Positions 25,172-32,750 of a DNA stretch of 32,750 bases are shown one piece after another; within the stretch, counting starts at the first letter, position 1, and the number at the start of each line of letters is the position of its first letter. Location: NCBI RefSeq assembly GCF_011806385.1, contig NZ_JAATOX010000037.1:1-32750 (forward strand), in the 5' to 3' direction. This DNA comes from Phaeobacter sp. HF9A (GTDB lineage: Bacteria > Pseudomonadota > Alphaproteobacteria > Rhodobacterales > Rhodobacteraceae). Under the pieces are notes generated by a model. The model did not search any database. It was given only the letters and a program-made list of their open reading frames with translations, and was not told the origin of the DNA. Made by a program: the position numbers and the translations under genes.

Positions 25172-25234
25172 CCCGAGAATGCCGAGCGTCAAAGCCCCGG
25201 CAGCCGCAACCATCGAGGCGCGACGACTCAGCAC
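25172..25234 (-). pseudogene. Remnant of a divergent exported-protein gene (signal peptide only)
   Basis: On the minus strand, reading from GTG at 25234, the frame gives LSRRASMVAAAGALTLGILGSG after the initiator: two arginines followed by a hydrophobic core, like the signal peptide of a periplasmic binding protein. After about 22 codons it runs into the antisense of the preceding regulator gene, where the frame has no family resemblance. It sits divergent to the response regulator, the place where a tctC-type binding-protein gene would be expected. It is short and could be chance. Confidence 0.35.
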
Positions 25235-25346
25235 AATAGATGTGAGAACATCCTCCCATTTGACAAACGCGCAGTTGCGCGCTCATGAATCGGGATAATC
25301 CGGTCCAAGCTGGCACAAACCCGACACGGAGCGAAATTTCGCCCAG

Positions 25347-25928
25347 ATGCGCTATTTACTTGTCGAAGACAACGAACACCTGGCCAACGCGGTGGTGGAC
25401 CGGCTGACGTTGGACGGTCATGTCGTTGATCGCGCCGGCGACCTCGGCACCGCCAAGGATTTTATCGCCACAACGGAATACGACCTGATCTTGCTGGACA
25501 TCATGTTGCCTGACGGCGACGGGCGGCAGTTCCTGCGTGAACATAGAACGGCGCAACGGGACACGCCGATTATCGTGCTGACCGCGCGATCCGAGGTCTC
25601 TGACCGGGTTGGTGTGCTGGACCTTGGCGCGGATGACTACCTCGTCAAACCTTTTGATTTTTTAGAGCTGGAGGCCCGATGCCGCGCTGTTCTGCGCCGC
25701 AGAAGCGGCGGCGCCAGCAACCTTCAGCGCTTTGGTGACCTGGCGTTTGACCCGCTCGCCTGCACCCTGACAGTCGGCACGCGCACGGTGCAACTGCGGA
25801 ATCGCGAGCTGCGCCTGTTTGAGATCTTCATCTGCGCACCAGATCAGGTGTTTTCTAAACCCAAGCTGGTGGATCAACTGTTTTCCTATGATGTCGAGGC
25901 CTCTGAGAACGCCATCGAGGTCTATGTG
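25347..25928 (+). pseudogene. OmpR-family response regulator (TctD-like), C-terminus lost
   Basis: The receiver domain is intact: acidic pair E7-D8 (LLVEDNE), phospho-acceptor D51 in LILLDIMLPDGDG, T79 and K101 in YLVKPFDFLELEARCR. The OmpR winged helix starts at about residue 125 (FGDLAFDPLACTLTVGTRTVQLRNRELRLFEIF) and reaches SENAIEVYVA. There the usual ending (an arginine-rich recognition segment and R-G-x-G-Y) is missing. The same frame continues only with an unrelated tail to 26042. From 25928 on, a different frame encodes a binding-protein fragment. So about 25 C-terminal residues, including part of the DNA-binding wing, are gone, and the partner histidine kinase is absent. Probably non-functional as a DNA-binding regulator. 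Confidence 0.75.
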
Positions 25929-26464
25929 GCCACCCCGAACGGTTCCAGGGCAAGGTTGGCACCTATGACCTTCGCACCTCTGGACTTGGCTATCTGCTTG
26001 CAACGCAGGATGCGCGCATCTCTGAAACCTATTGGCGCCTGAGCGAGGTGATGGGCGCCTTTGGCGTCAAACTCTACTGTTGCTCCAACCAGATGATTGA
26101 TGATGTTGCCTCGGGCGAGCTGACGTTGGCCTATAATGTGATTGGCAGCTATGCGCGCGCCAAGGGCAACCCAAAAGAGGTCATGGTGGTGCTGCCGCAA
26201 GATTACACCATCATCATGCTGAGAACCGCCTTTCTCCCCAAAACCAGCGCCGCGTCGGACCTGGCCGGTTTGTTTATTGACCATCTGATTTCTCGGGGTT
26301 GGGAGGCCGCACCCGGGGCGATGTCCGTCACCCGGCAAGACGCCTGGACCGAGGAGGGCCAAGCCCTGCGTCGCATTCGAATGGGGCCGGGTTTGCTGGT
26401 CTATCTCGACCCGCTCAAGAAAGCGGCCTTCCTGAAGGAATGGAACGATGCCGTTCTGCAATGA
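25928..26464 (+). pseudogene. C-terminal half of a periplasmic ABC substrate-binding protein
   Basis: In the frame two bases on from the response regulator, an uninterrupted stretch reads GHPERFQGKVGTYDLRTSGLGYLLATQDARISETYWRL, then EVMGAFGVKLYCCSNQMIDDVASGELTLAYNVIGSYARA and VVLPQDYTIIMLRTAFLPKTSAASDLAGLFIDHLI. This matches my recollection of the second half of iron-type (family 1) binding proteins often found with TctD/TctE-like sensors. The first half and signal peptide are absent. The fragment ends with a proper TGA at 26464. An ATG at 26048 could start a 138-residue product but is inside the domain. Best read as the far side of a deletion. Confidence 0.7.
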
Positions 26465-26484
26465 CCGGCGCGCTCGGGATGCCA

Positions 26485-26502
26485 GGAGCTGAACGCAGCT
26501 CC
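26485..26502. terminator. Short hairpin after the binding-protein remnant
   Basis: GGAGCTG (26485-26491) pairs with CAGCTCC (26496-26502), loop AACG. It lies 20 bases after the TGA at 26464 without a T-run. Confidence 0.4.
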
Positions 26503-26561
26503 AGCATGCGGGGAGTTTCTCCGTCGGATCCGACCGAAATCACCGGGGCGCCAAATGAGTT

Positions 26562-26580
26562 GGGGCGCCAGCGGCGCCCC
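26562..26580. terminator. GC-rich hairpin downstream of the flagellin gene
   Basis: GGGGCGCC (26562-26569) and GGCGCCCC (26573-26580) form a perfect 8-bp stem with loop AGC. A further GGGGCGCC copy at 26545-26552 could compete for the same arm. It lies about 28 bases past the flagellin stop on the minus strand; there is no U-tract in that direction, so termination strength is uncertain. Confidence 0.5.
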
Positions 26581-26608
26581 GAAGTGTGACCTTCCTTGGC
26601 TCAGACCA

Positions 26609-27454
26609 TTACTGGAACAGCTGGAGCAGGGCCTGCGGGGCTTCGTTTGCGATCCCCAGCGATTGCACCGCGAGGTCTTGCTGGGTCTGAAGCGCGCTCA
26701 GTCGCGCGGAGGCTTCTTCCATATTGGTATCGGTCATTGCCGACACACCCAGGGTCATGGAGTCGACCAGATCGGCAACAAACATGGACTGGTCTTCAAT
26801 ACGTGCAGAGGCGGCACCCAGTTCGGCAGCGCCGGAAATGGCGATCTGAAGAAAGCTCTCAATTTCAGCCAGTGCCGATTCCGCAGTGGTTGTATCGGTG
26901 ATGGTGGTCAGGCTGGTGCCCAGGTTCAGGTTGCTCTCAAACGCTTGTGCAGCAATGGTGATGTCCACACCGGAAACTGTGCCGCCCGCACCGACGCGAT
27001 CCAGCGAGGCCAGCACACCCATTTCGGTGGCGGTTCCGTCAATGGTGTCTTTCAACAGGTTGGCACCGTTGAACTGCGCCGCAGAAATGATGGATTCAAT
27101 CTGGGCAACTTTTGAGTCGATATCTGTCTGGATCTTGGAGTGAGACACGTTCTCGGCCTGGGCGGACACCACCAGCTCTTTGATCTCAACAAGTTTTTCT
27201 ACAATTTGTTCAGCGCCAGCAGATGCAACGGCAACGGTCGCGTCCCCCATGGAAAGGCCTTCTTCGATGGCTTCAAAACCAGCGATGTCCGATTCCATTG
27301 TCTTGGAAATGGCCCAAACGGCCGCATTGTCTTTTGCAGTTTCAATCTTTTTACCGGTCGAAATCGCATTCTGCGTCTCGGTGAGGTTTCGGTTCACAGT
27401 CTGCAACGTCTGCAAAGCGACCATTGCACCGTTGTTTGTCAAAATGCTGGACAT
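26609..27454 (-). CDS. Flagellin
   Basis: A 281-residue flagellin, the structural subunit of the flagellar filament, of the short alphaproteobacterial type. The conserved N-terminal helix reads SSILTNNGAMVALQTLQTVN and continues NLTETQNAISTGKKIETAKDNAAVWAISKTMESD, matching the D0/D1 domain. The C-terminal D0/D1 is SARLSALQTQQDLAVQSLGIANEAPQALLQLF. The variable middle (about 130-200) is brief and Thr/Ser/Ala rich. The start ATG 27454 has AAAGGA about nine bases upstream. No other flagellar genes are in the window, so it stands alone. Export is by the flagellar type III route without a signal peptide. Confidence 0.95.
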   Translation of the reverse strand: MSSILTNNGAMVALQTLQTVNRNLTETQNAISTGKKIETAKDNAAVWAISKTMESDIAGFEAIEEGLSMGDATVAVASAGAEQIVEKLVEIKELVVSAQAENVSHSKIQTDIDSKVAQIESIISAAQFNGANLLKDTIDGTATEMGVLASLDRVGAGGTVSGVDITIAAQAFESNLNLGTSLTTITDTTTAESALAEIESFLQIAISGAAELGAASARIEDQSMFVADLVDSMTLGVSAMTDTNMEEASARLSALQTQQDLAVQSLGIANEAPQALLQLFQ

Positions 27455-28001
27455 AGCATGAGTTCCTTTGAGCAAGGAGCACTTTGGCCCCGGTGTATTT
27501 CCTAGCCCCTTATGGGGTGTCTCTCTCGTCTTTCTGATCGTGCGGCGCGCTTCAGCTGCCGCAGCAAACTCAATAAGATGCAGGCCAACTTTTGCCGTGA
27601 TTAAGCTAATGAAGAACTAAAATGTCGGCACATATGTCTAAAATGCGATTCAAATTTAACCGGAGCATCGCTGGCTCGCTCCGCGCAAGGAAGCCAGGCC
27701 GCGCGAGCACCCCCTCCCTAAAACATGTCTAAAAACGACAAGGCCATGTGTGGCCTGCATTAACCCAGACCACACAGGCATGAAGATGCGCATCACCCGA
27801 AGCACGCAGACCGCACAACGCGCAAGTCATTCGGCGCGACGCCAGAGCCGCGCGGCGTGAAGTGGCCACTTTTAGATGATATTTATCATATTTTTCAGAT
27901 ACATGAGACAACTTCAGAACGCAGTATAAACCGATTTTTCACGCGACAGCGGCAGGGTGCGGAGACTGTGTTTTCACAAGACCTCAACCTGGGACTTGAA
28001 T
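27455..28001. other. Divergent intergenic region, flagellin / cytochrome c peroxidase
   Basis: Some 547 bases without a credible gene. The flagellin leader contains a small hairpin (CCCC 27506-27509, GGGG 27514-27517). ATGTCTAAAA occurs twice, near 27633 and 27724. AGGCC/GGCCT around ATGTGT near 27749-27764 forms a short stem. An FNR-like palindrome lies at 27876-27889, and a TATAAA at 27925-27930 may be part of a promoter for the peroxidase gene. A 60-codon minus-strand open frame at 27729-27911 has no resemblance to known proteins and was not called. Confidence 0.5.
27876..27889. promoter_or_regulatory. FNR/CRP-family box upstream of the cytochrome c peroxidase gene
   Basis: ATGATATTTATCAT is a perfect palindrome whose core TGAT-N4-ATCA matches the FNR/FnrL/NnrR consensus TTGAT-N4-ATCAA at all positions but the outer pair. 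It lies about 113 bases before the chosen start. Bacterial cytochrome c peroxidases are commonly FNR-controlled, so oxygen-responsive control is plausible. Confidence 0.55.
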
Positions 28002-28994
28002 GTGCGTGTTTTGACTGCCCTGCTGATTGGCCTTTGCGGAGCCACGCTCGTGGCCGCCGCGAGCTGGCAGGATATCCAGCAGGAATACGCGCGCCCCGCC
28101 TATATCGACTTCCCCGAAGGCACGACCTATTCGCCCCAAAAAGCAGCTTTGGGAAAAATGCTTTTCTTTGATGCACGCCTGTCTGGCCCCCAGAATCTGA
28201 GTTGCGCGACCTGCCACAACCCCTCTTTCGGCTGGGAATCTCCCACCCCTCGGGCAAAAGGCGCGCGGAATCAGGCGCTCGCGCGTCATACGCCGACGCT
28301 TGAGAATCTCGCCGAGGCGACGCATTTCTTTTGGGATGGGCGGGCATCCAGCCTCGAAGAACAAGCGCGTGGCCCCATCACCCATCCGATGGAAATGGGA
28401 TCCAGCATGGAAGAGGTTGTCGCGCGCCTGAAGCAAATTTCCGGCTATCGGCGATACTTCAGGATTGCCTTCCCTCAGGAAGGGCTGACCCAATCAACGG
28501 TGCTCTCGGCACTTGCCACCTATCAGCGGACCCTGCGATCAGGCTGGTCGCCATTTGACGATTGGATCAGCGGTGATGAAGACGCAATCTCGGAAACCGC
28601 GAAACGGGGGTTTGACGTTTTTACCGGTGTCGGCAACTGCAACAGCTGCCACACGGGCTGGGCGTTCACCGATCACCAGTTCCACAATATCGGCCTGCTC
28701 GGCGAGGACATCGGTCGCGGCGCGTTTGATCCGAACATGCGCTATCGTTTCAAGACCCCCGGGTTGCGCAACATCGCCCTGCGCGCCCCCTATATGCACG
28801 ACGGAAGCCTGCCGTCCCTGCGCGACGTGATCGAACACTATCGCCACGGTGGCGCATCTCAGGAGGGGGTCAGCAGCGATCTGTCACCGCTGACGGATAT
28901 GACCGACAATGACATTACCGATCTGATCGCCTTTCTCGACAGTCTGACAGCCTATGAACCGCATGTCTCCGCCCCGTCGCTGCCGGCAAATTGA
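28002..28994 (+). CDS. Di-haem cytochrome c peroxidase
   Basis: A periplasmic enzyme that reduces hydrogen peroxide with electrons from cytochrome c. With the start at GTG 28002 it has about 330 residues; the signal peptide is RVLTALLIGLCGATLVAAA. Two haem c sites are visible: CATCH at about 68-72 (high-potential or peroxidatic haem region) and CNSCH at about 213-217. The CcpA/MauG-like core includes LGKMLFFDARLSG, HTPTLENL, FFWDGRASSLEEQARGPI, and the C-terminal TPGLRNIALRAPYMHDGSLPSLRDVIEHY. The frame is open further upstream to 27957 (GTG), an alternative start. The c-di-GMP gene follows nine bases later, so the two are probably co-transcribed. Confidence 0.9.
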   Translation: MRVLTALLIGLCGATLVAAASWQDIQQEYARPAYIDFPEGTTYSPQKAALGKMLFFDARLSGPQNLSCATCHNPSFGWESPTPRAKGARNQALARHTPTLENLAEATHFFWDGRASSLEEQARGPITHPMEMGSSMEEVVARLKQISGYRRYFRIAFPQEGLTQSTVLSALATYQRTLRSGWSPFDDWISGDEDAISETAKRGFDVFTGVGNCNSCHTGWAFTDHQFHNIGLLGEDIGRGAFDPNMRYRFKTPGLRNIALRAPYMHDGSLPSLRDVIEHYRHGGASQEGVSSDLSPLTDMTDNDITDLIAFLDSLTAYEPHVSAPSLPAN

Positions 28995-29003
28995 GGATCG
29001 TCC

Positions 29004-31109
29004 ATGTCCATCAAACGTCGCATCCTTGGCCCCATTATTCTGTTGATCCTGATTGGCATTGCCGGGGCCAGCTGGATCACCCTGGCGGCGATCAAAACGC
29101 AAAATGCCATTCAGGATGCAAATTTTACAGTGATGCGCACGCTTCGCACCACCGAACGGGCACAGCGTACCCGCAAGGAAGCCGAAGCGCAGCTCCATCG
29201 GTTCTTGACCTTCAACATGATCGAACCCCGGGCCAAGATCGCCCAGCGCCATCAAGAGTTTGTCAATGCGTTCAACGCCATTTGGGACGAGCTGAACACT
29301 GCGGCAAGCTCTCCGCGGCAAAAGGAGCTGACCGCCAATCTGCGGCACAGCTTCGATCTGTGGAACAAGGAAGCCTCCATCACATTGGGTATTCGTCGTG
29401 ACAGCGCAATTCCCTCTCATATTCGACTGGGACATCTCGGCCACCGGCTGGAGCTTGCGCTTGTGGCGCTGGAACAAGAGGTCCGCAGCGGCGCAGCCAA
29501 CGCCAACCGGCTGGCGCGGCAGAATTATGTGCATGAGGTCGCGCTGGTCTTTATTTCCATGGTGGTGATTTTTGTGATCGCCGGCACCGCGTTTATCGGA
29601 TTTGGCAGCCATCTTGTGACCTCCCTGACGCGCTTGGCAACAGCGATGGAACAGATCCGCAAGGGAGACTATGACACGAAGATCGGAGACCAGGGACGAC
29701 AGGACGAAGTTGGGCAGATTGCCCGGGGCGTTTTCGCATTTGCAAATACGCTGCGGGATCTGAGCACCGCAAAATCCCGCATCGAGCACCTGGCCCTGCA
29801 TGACCAGCTGACCAACCTGCCCAACCGTCGCGCGCTCCAGGATCATCTGACCAACTGCCTGGCGGACCAGGACGACAGCATATATCAGACGGCGGTGCTG
29901 CATGTGGATCTGGATCGGTTCAAGCAGATCAACGACTTGCTCGGCCATGCGGCGGGGGACGAGATCCTGCGCCATGCTGCCCGCGCCATGCAAGCACAGA
30001 TTGGCCCCCAGGACATGACCGCGCGGGTCGGAGGCGACGAGTTCGTCATTGTCTTGAGCCATACCACGGACAGCGCCGAGGTTGAGCGCCTGGCCCTGAA
30101 TGTGATCAGCGCGATTTCTCGCCCCGTCGAAATTTGGGGCGAGTTTGTCAATGTCGGCGCCAGCATCGGCATCGCTTTTGTTTCCGCAAACGAGGAACAG
30201 GATCCCGCCCGCATTCTCTCCAACGCCGATATTGCGCTCTATGTGGCCAAAAGTCAGGGCCGCGGTCGGATCTCCTTTTATAACGACGCCACCCGGGCAC
30301 GGTTTGAAGGCAATATGGCCCTCTTGAAGGATCTGCGCGCCGGGTTGGAGAATGGCGAGATAACCGCCTTTTTCCAACCACAGGTCGACGGCCACACGGG
30401 CGAGGTGCTGGGGTTTGAGGCGCTCGCGCGCTGGCATCATCCCGAACGAGGCATGCTGGACCCCGGCGTCTTTATCACATTGGCCTTTGAGCATGGGTTG
30501 GGCGACCAGCTGACCGAAACCATCGTCACAGATGCCATCGCCGCCCTGCTGGAGTGGCGCGCACACGGCTTGCCTGCCCCCTGTGTCAGCGTCAATTTCT
30601 CGGCCAAACAGCTGCGCGATGGCGGGCTGGTGGAGTATCTCGATGATACGCTGTTTGCCGCCGGGTTGCAGCCAAAGGATATCGCGATCGAAGTTCTGGA
30701 AAGCGTTCTGTTTGGAGATGGGGTTGATCCTGCGCTCAACACGATCGCTCGGCTTCAGGAGCGTGGTTACAAGATCGAACTTGATGATTTTGGCACCGGT
30801 CATGCCTCGATATCCAACCTGCGCCGCTTCAAGGTCGACGCGGTCAAACTGGATCGCGATTTTGTCTCCGGTGTCGATCAGGACAGCGAACAAGAGATGA
30901 TCCTGCGCACCTTGATCGACCTTTGCTGCAATCTCGATATCGAATGCCTGGCCGAAGGGGTCGAAACAGACGCCGAAAAGGCCATGCTGCTTTCGCTGGG
31001 ATGTCACCGTTTTCAAGGCTATGGCGTCGCACGCCCGATGCCCAAAGACGCCATAACCGCCTGGTTGCGAGACCGCGACCAAAGCCTGATCGCCATAAAA
31101 GCCGGATGA
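29004..31109 (+). CDS. Membrane GGDEF-EAL protein (c-di-GMP turnover)
   Basis: A 701-residue inner-membrane signalling protein. TM helix 1 is at about 8-30, a periplasmic, helical sensor region lies at 31-176, TM helix 2 at about 178-200 (VALVFISMVVIFVIAGTAFIGFG), then HAMP to about 250. The GGDEF domain (255-430) has an intact GGDEF motif at 343-347; the inhibitory RxxD site is absent (GPQD at 334-337). The EAL domain (435-690) has FEALARW (E472), NFSAKQL, DDFGTGHAS, KLDRDFV and EGVET, all the residues expected of an active phosphodiesterase. It may therefore both make and degrade c-di-GMP. SD GAGGA precedes ATG 29004. Placed directly behind a peroxidase gene, it may sense redox or peroxide conditions (inference). 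Confidence 0.93.
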   Translation: MSIKRRILGPIILLILIGIAGASWITLAAIKTQNAIQDANFTVMRTLRTTERAQRTRKEAEAQLHRFLTFNMIEPRAKIAQRHQEFVNAFNAIWDELNTAASSPRQKELTANLRHSFDLWNKEASITLGIRRDSAIPSHIRLGHLGHRLELALVALEQEVRSGAANANRLARQNYVHEVALVFISMVVIFVIAGTAFIGFGSHLVTSLTRLATAMEQIRKGDYDTKIGDQGRQDEVGQIARGVFAFANTLRDLSTAKSRIEHLALHDQLTNLPNRRALQDHLTNCLADQDDSIYQTAVLHVDLDRFKQINDLLGHAAGDEILRHAARAMQAQIGPQDMTARVGGDEFVIVLSHTTDSAEVERLALNVISAISRPVEIWGEFVNVGASIGIAFVSANEEQDPARILSNADIALYVAKSQGRGRISFYNDATRARFEGNMALLKDLRAGLENGEITAFFQPQVDGHTGEVLGFEALARWHHPERGMLDPGVFITLAFEHGLGDQLTETIVTDAIAALLEWRAHGLPAPCVSVNFSAKQLRDGGLVEYLDDTLFAAGLQPKDIAIEVLESVLFGDGVDPALNTIARLQERGYKIELDDFGTGHASISNLRRFKVDAVKLDRDFVSGVDQDSEQEMILRTLIDLCCNLDIECLAEGVETDAEKAMLLSLGCHRFQGYGVARPMPKDAITAWLRDRDQSLIAIKAG

Positions 31110-31122
31110 TCGTCGCGCCCCT

Positions 31123-31914
31123 TCACCCCATGGAGCAGCATTTCGCAACGGAGGCGTCGAGCCCTTCTCCAATCAGCTCTGCAACCTGAGACTGGCGCAA
31201 GACCTGCAATCCGGCGGCGGTCGTGCCTGCGTAATCTATCATCTCTTGCACATGGTCGCTGGGGCGCGCGGGCCCCTCCGCCATCATTTGTCCCGCGCCA
31301 AGAAACAACTGCCGAACCGCACGATCCGCAACAGCCGGCGCAAGCCCCTTATCCGTGGCGTATTGCACCATGGTTTCGGCAAAGAAGGCAACGAAACCGG
31401 GAACCGGGCCTGTCATGGCGGTAAACACATCCAGATGGGCCTCCTCAGTGATCTGATCGGTTTCGCCACAGGCGGCAAACACCCGGTTGGCAAAGGCCCG
31501 ATCCTCCGCCCCGACCGCATCAGTTGCCACCCAGGGTGAATAGGCCAGCCCCTGCTCTGCGGCGGGGCTGCTCATGGCGCGAATGACGCGGGTTGCACCG
31601 CTCTGCGCCGTGATCTGATCCATTGTGATCCCGGCCATGACCGAGAGCACAAGCTTGTCGGCAAGCGACACGTTCAAACTGCCGAAAGCGGCAGGCGGCA
31701 CGCAGAGAAGCACCACATCACAAGCCGCCACCAAGGCAGCATTGTCGGATGTTGTGGTGATGTCGGCATGGGCCTCGAAACCAGCCAGGCGGCCACTGCG
31801 ACTGGAGACCCAGAGCCGCTGCTCGGGTATCTCCCCTGCCCGCAATACCGCCCGCAAGATGGCTGCGCCCAACATGCCCGCGCCCCCGATGATCCCGAAT
31901 ACCTGCTGATCCAT
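31123..31914 (-). CDS. Pyrroline-5-carboxylate reductase-like protein (ProC family)
   Basis: A 263-residue NAD(P)-binding protein. The Rossmann start is FGIIGGAGMLGAAILRAVLRAG (GxGxxG form GGAGMLG), followed by LWVSSRSGRL. The ProC-type middle contains VVLLCVPPAAF, KLVLSVMAGITMDQI, RVIRAMSSPAAE and TGPVPGFVAFFAETMVQYA. The C-terminal dimerisation domain has a ProC-like MIDYAGTTAAGLQVL. ProC reduces pyrroline-5-carboxylate to proline; paralogues act on other cyclic imines. The sequence near the tail is degenerate compared with canonical ProC (my recollection), so a paralogue is possible. Start ATG 31914 with GAGGA about ten bases upstream. It is divergent from choline sulfatase, perhaps with an osmolyte role. 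Confidence 0.82.
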   Translation of the reverse strand: MDQQVFGIIGGAGMLGAAILRAVLRAGEIPEQRLWVSSRSGRLAGFEAHADITTTSDNAALVAACDVVLLCVPPAAFGSLNVSLADKLVLSVMAGITMDQITAQSGATRVIRAMSSPAAEQGLAYSPWVATDAVGAEDRAFANRVFAACGETDQITEEAHLDVFTAMTGPVPGFVAFFAETMVQYATDKGLAPAVADRAVRQLFLGAGQMMAEGPARPSDHVQEMIDYAGTTAAGLQVLRQSQVAELIGEGLDASVAKCCSMG

Positions 31915-32118
31915 GATCCTGACTTCCTCTGCCCTTAACCTCAGGCCCAGACTGCGCGCTCCCGGCGCCGCCTGTCGATGCTCAATTGGAACCCCTGGCA
32001 AACCGGCGTCTCGTTTTTCATTGCTCCGATGCTCAAGAAGCCGCTAGTCCTTGCGGGACACCTGTCTTTGCCATGTCGAGACGTGGGACGACGGACCGGA
32101 AACGAGAAGGAGCACCCA

Positions 32119-32750
32119 ATGGCCTCGCCAAATATTTTGATCTTCATGGTTGACCAGCTGAACGGCACCCTGTTTCCCGACGGCCCGGCGGACTGGCTGC
32201 ACGCCCCCAATATGAAGGCTCTGGCAGAACGCTCCACCCGGTTCAGGAACTGCTACACCGCCAGCCCGCTCTGCGCGCCTGGGCGCGCGAGCTTCATGTC
32301 AGGGCAGCTTCCTTCTGCGACAGGCGTTTACGACAACGCGGCCGAGTTCGCCTCGTCGATCCCAACCTATGCCCACCACCTGCGCCGGGCCGGATATTAT
32401 ACCTGTCTGTCAGGCAAGATGCATTTTGTCGGCCCCGACCAGCTCCACGGGTTTGAAGAGCGGCTGACCACCGACATCTACCCGCCCGATTTCGGCTGGA
32501 CACCGGACTATCGCAAACCCGGCGAGCGGATCGACTGGTGGTATCACAATATGGGCTCCGTCACCGGCGCTGGCATTGCCGAGATCAGTAACCAGATGGA
32601 ATTTGACGATGAGGTCGCCTTCCACGCCACGCAGAAGATTTACGATCTGGGTCGCGGCAAGGATGATCGCCCCTGGTGCCTGACGGTGAGCTTCACCCAC
32701 CCGCATGACCCCTATGTCACCCGGCGCAAATACTGGGATCTCTACGAGGA
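32119..32750 (+). CDS. betC: Choline-sulfatase, N-terminal part (runs off the window)
   Basis: Hydrolyses choline-O-sulfate to choline and sulfate, feeding glycine-betaine synthesis. The first 210 codons are present, with no stop before the window end. MASPNILIFMVDQLNGTLFP carries the metal-binding D12, and LCAPGRASFMSGQ carries the C-x-P-x-R motif whose Cys (C52) is converted to formylglycine. AEFASSIPTYAHHLRRAGY, GKMHFVGPDQLHGFEERLT, TDIYPPDFGWTPDYRKPGE and SFTHPHDPYV closely match choline sulfatases as I recall them. The ATG has AAGGAG six bases upstream. The gene is divergent from the ProC-like gene. Confidence 0.93.
   Translation, partial: MASPNILIFMVDQLNGTLFPDGPADWLHAPNMKALAERSTRFRNCYTASPLCAPGRASFMSGQLPSATGVYDNAAEFASSIPTYAHHLRRAGYYTCLSGKMHFVGPDQLHGFEERLTTDIYPPDFGWTPDYRKPGERIDWWYHNMGSVTGAGIAEISNQMEFDDEVAFHATQKIYDLGRGKDDRPWCLTVSFTHPHDPYVTRRKYWDLYE

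Noticed and set aside
26048..26464. Independent 138-residue gene starting at ATG 26048
   Set aside because: The same frame is coding-like well upstream (from 25928) and matches the interior of a binding protein, so the ATG is internal to a remnant.
27455..27660. Sigma-28 or sigma-54 promoter for flagellin
   Set aside because: I looked for TAAA-N15-GCCGATAA-like and TGGCAC-N5-TTGCA-like elements on the minus strand and found no convincing match.
1..32750. CRISPR array, tRNA or rRNA genes, integrase
   Set aside because: No regularly spaced repeats, cloverleaf-like or rRNA-like sequence, or recombinase reading frame was seen.

Overview
The window looks like chromosomal DNA from a GC-rich alphaproteobacterium of the Roseobacter/Rhodobacteraceae type. 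The evidence is the kind of proteins present: a short roseobacter-type flagellin, a tungstate TupABC cassette with an excisionase-like regulator, an ECF sigma/anti-sigma/fasciclin trio, a hut regulon with HutF, HutG and HutD, and a choline sulfatase. No rRNA, tRNA or CRISPR was seen.

Layout. (1) 1-693: the end of an unrecognised reading frame, a 22-bp tandem repeat and otherwise no gene. (2) 694-14374: a histidine-utilisation (hut) island. One minus-strand operon reads hutI > hutH > hutG > hutU > amino-acid-type ABC transporter (binding protein, two permeases, ATPase) > HisC-like aminotransferase > FAD-linked 2-hydroxyacid oxidase. hutF is divergent on the plus strand, followed by the divergent pair hutD (minus) and hutC (plus, GntR repressor). 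The genes give a complete route from histidine to glutamate and formate. The transporter, aminotransferase and oxidase suggest that imidazole-lactate or imidazole-pyruvate could also feed in. hutU, however, carries an in-frame TAG at codon 66. (3) 14610-16589: a large secreted protein of unknown function. (4) 16918-18814: ECF sigma factor, anti-sigma factor and secreted fasciclin protein, closed by a strong terminator. (5) 19007-21295: XRE regulator (frameshifted near its end), SulP anion transporter with STAS domain, and a small winged-helix protein. (6) 21306-25171: TrmO-like protein, divergent from tupB-tupC-tupA (tungstate uptake) and a HTH + binding-protein-like regulator. (7) 25172-26464: a damaged two-component/transport locus. 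A divergent signal-peptide remnant is followed by a response regulator fused out of frame to the C-terminal half of a periplasmic binding protein. (8) 26609-27454: flagellin. (9) 28002-31109: di-haem cytochrome c peroxidase and a membrane GGDEF-EAL protein, with an FNR-like palindrome upstream. (10) 31123-32750: a pyrroline-5-carboxylate-reductase-like gene, divergent from a choline sulfatase that runs off the window.

Three separate loci carry disruptions: a nonsense codon in hutU, a one-base frameshift in the XRE gene, and a deletion-fusion at the response regulator. They could be real gene decay or, for the first two, sequence errors. All family assignments come from reading the translated sequence and recalling families; no database search was run.
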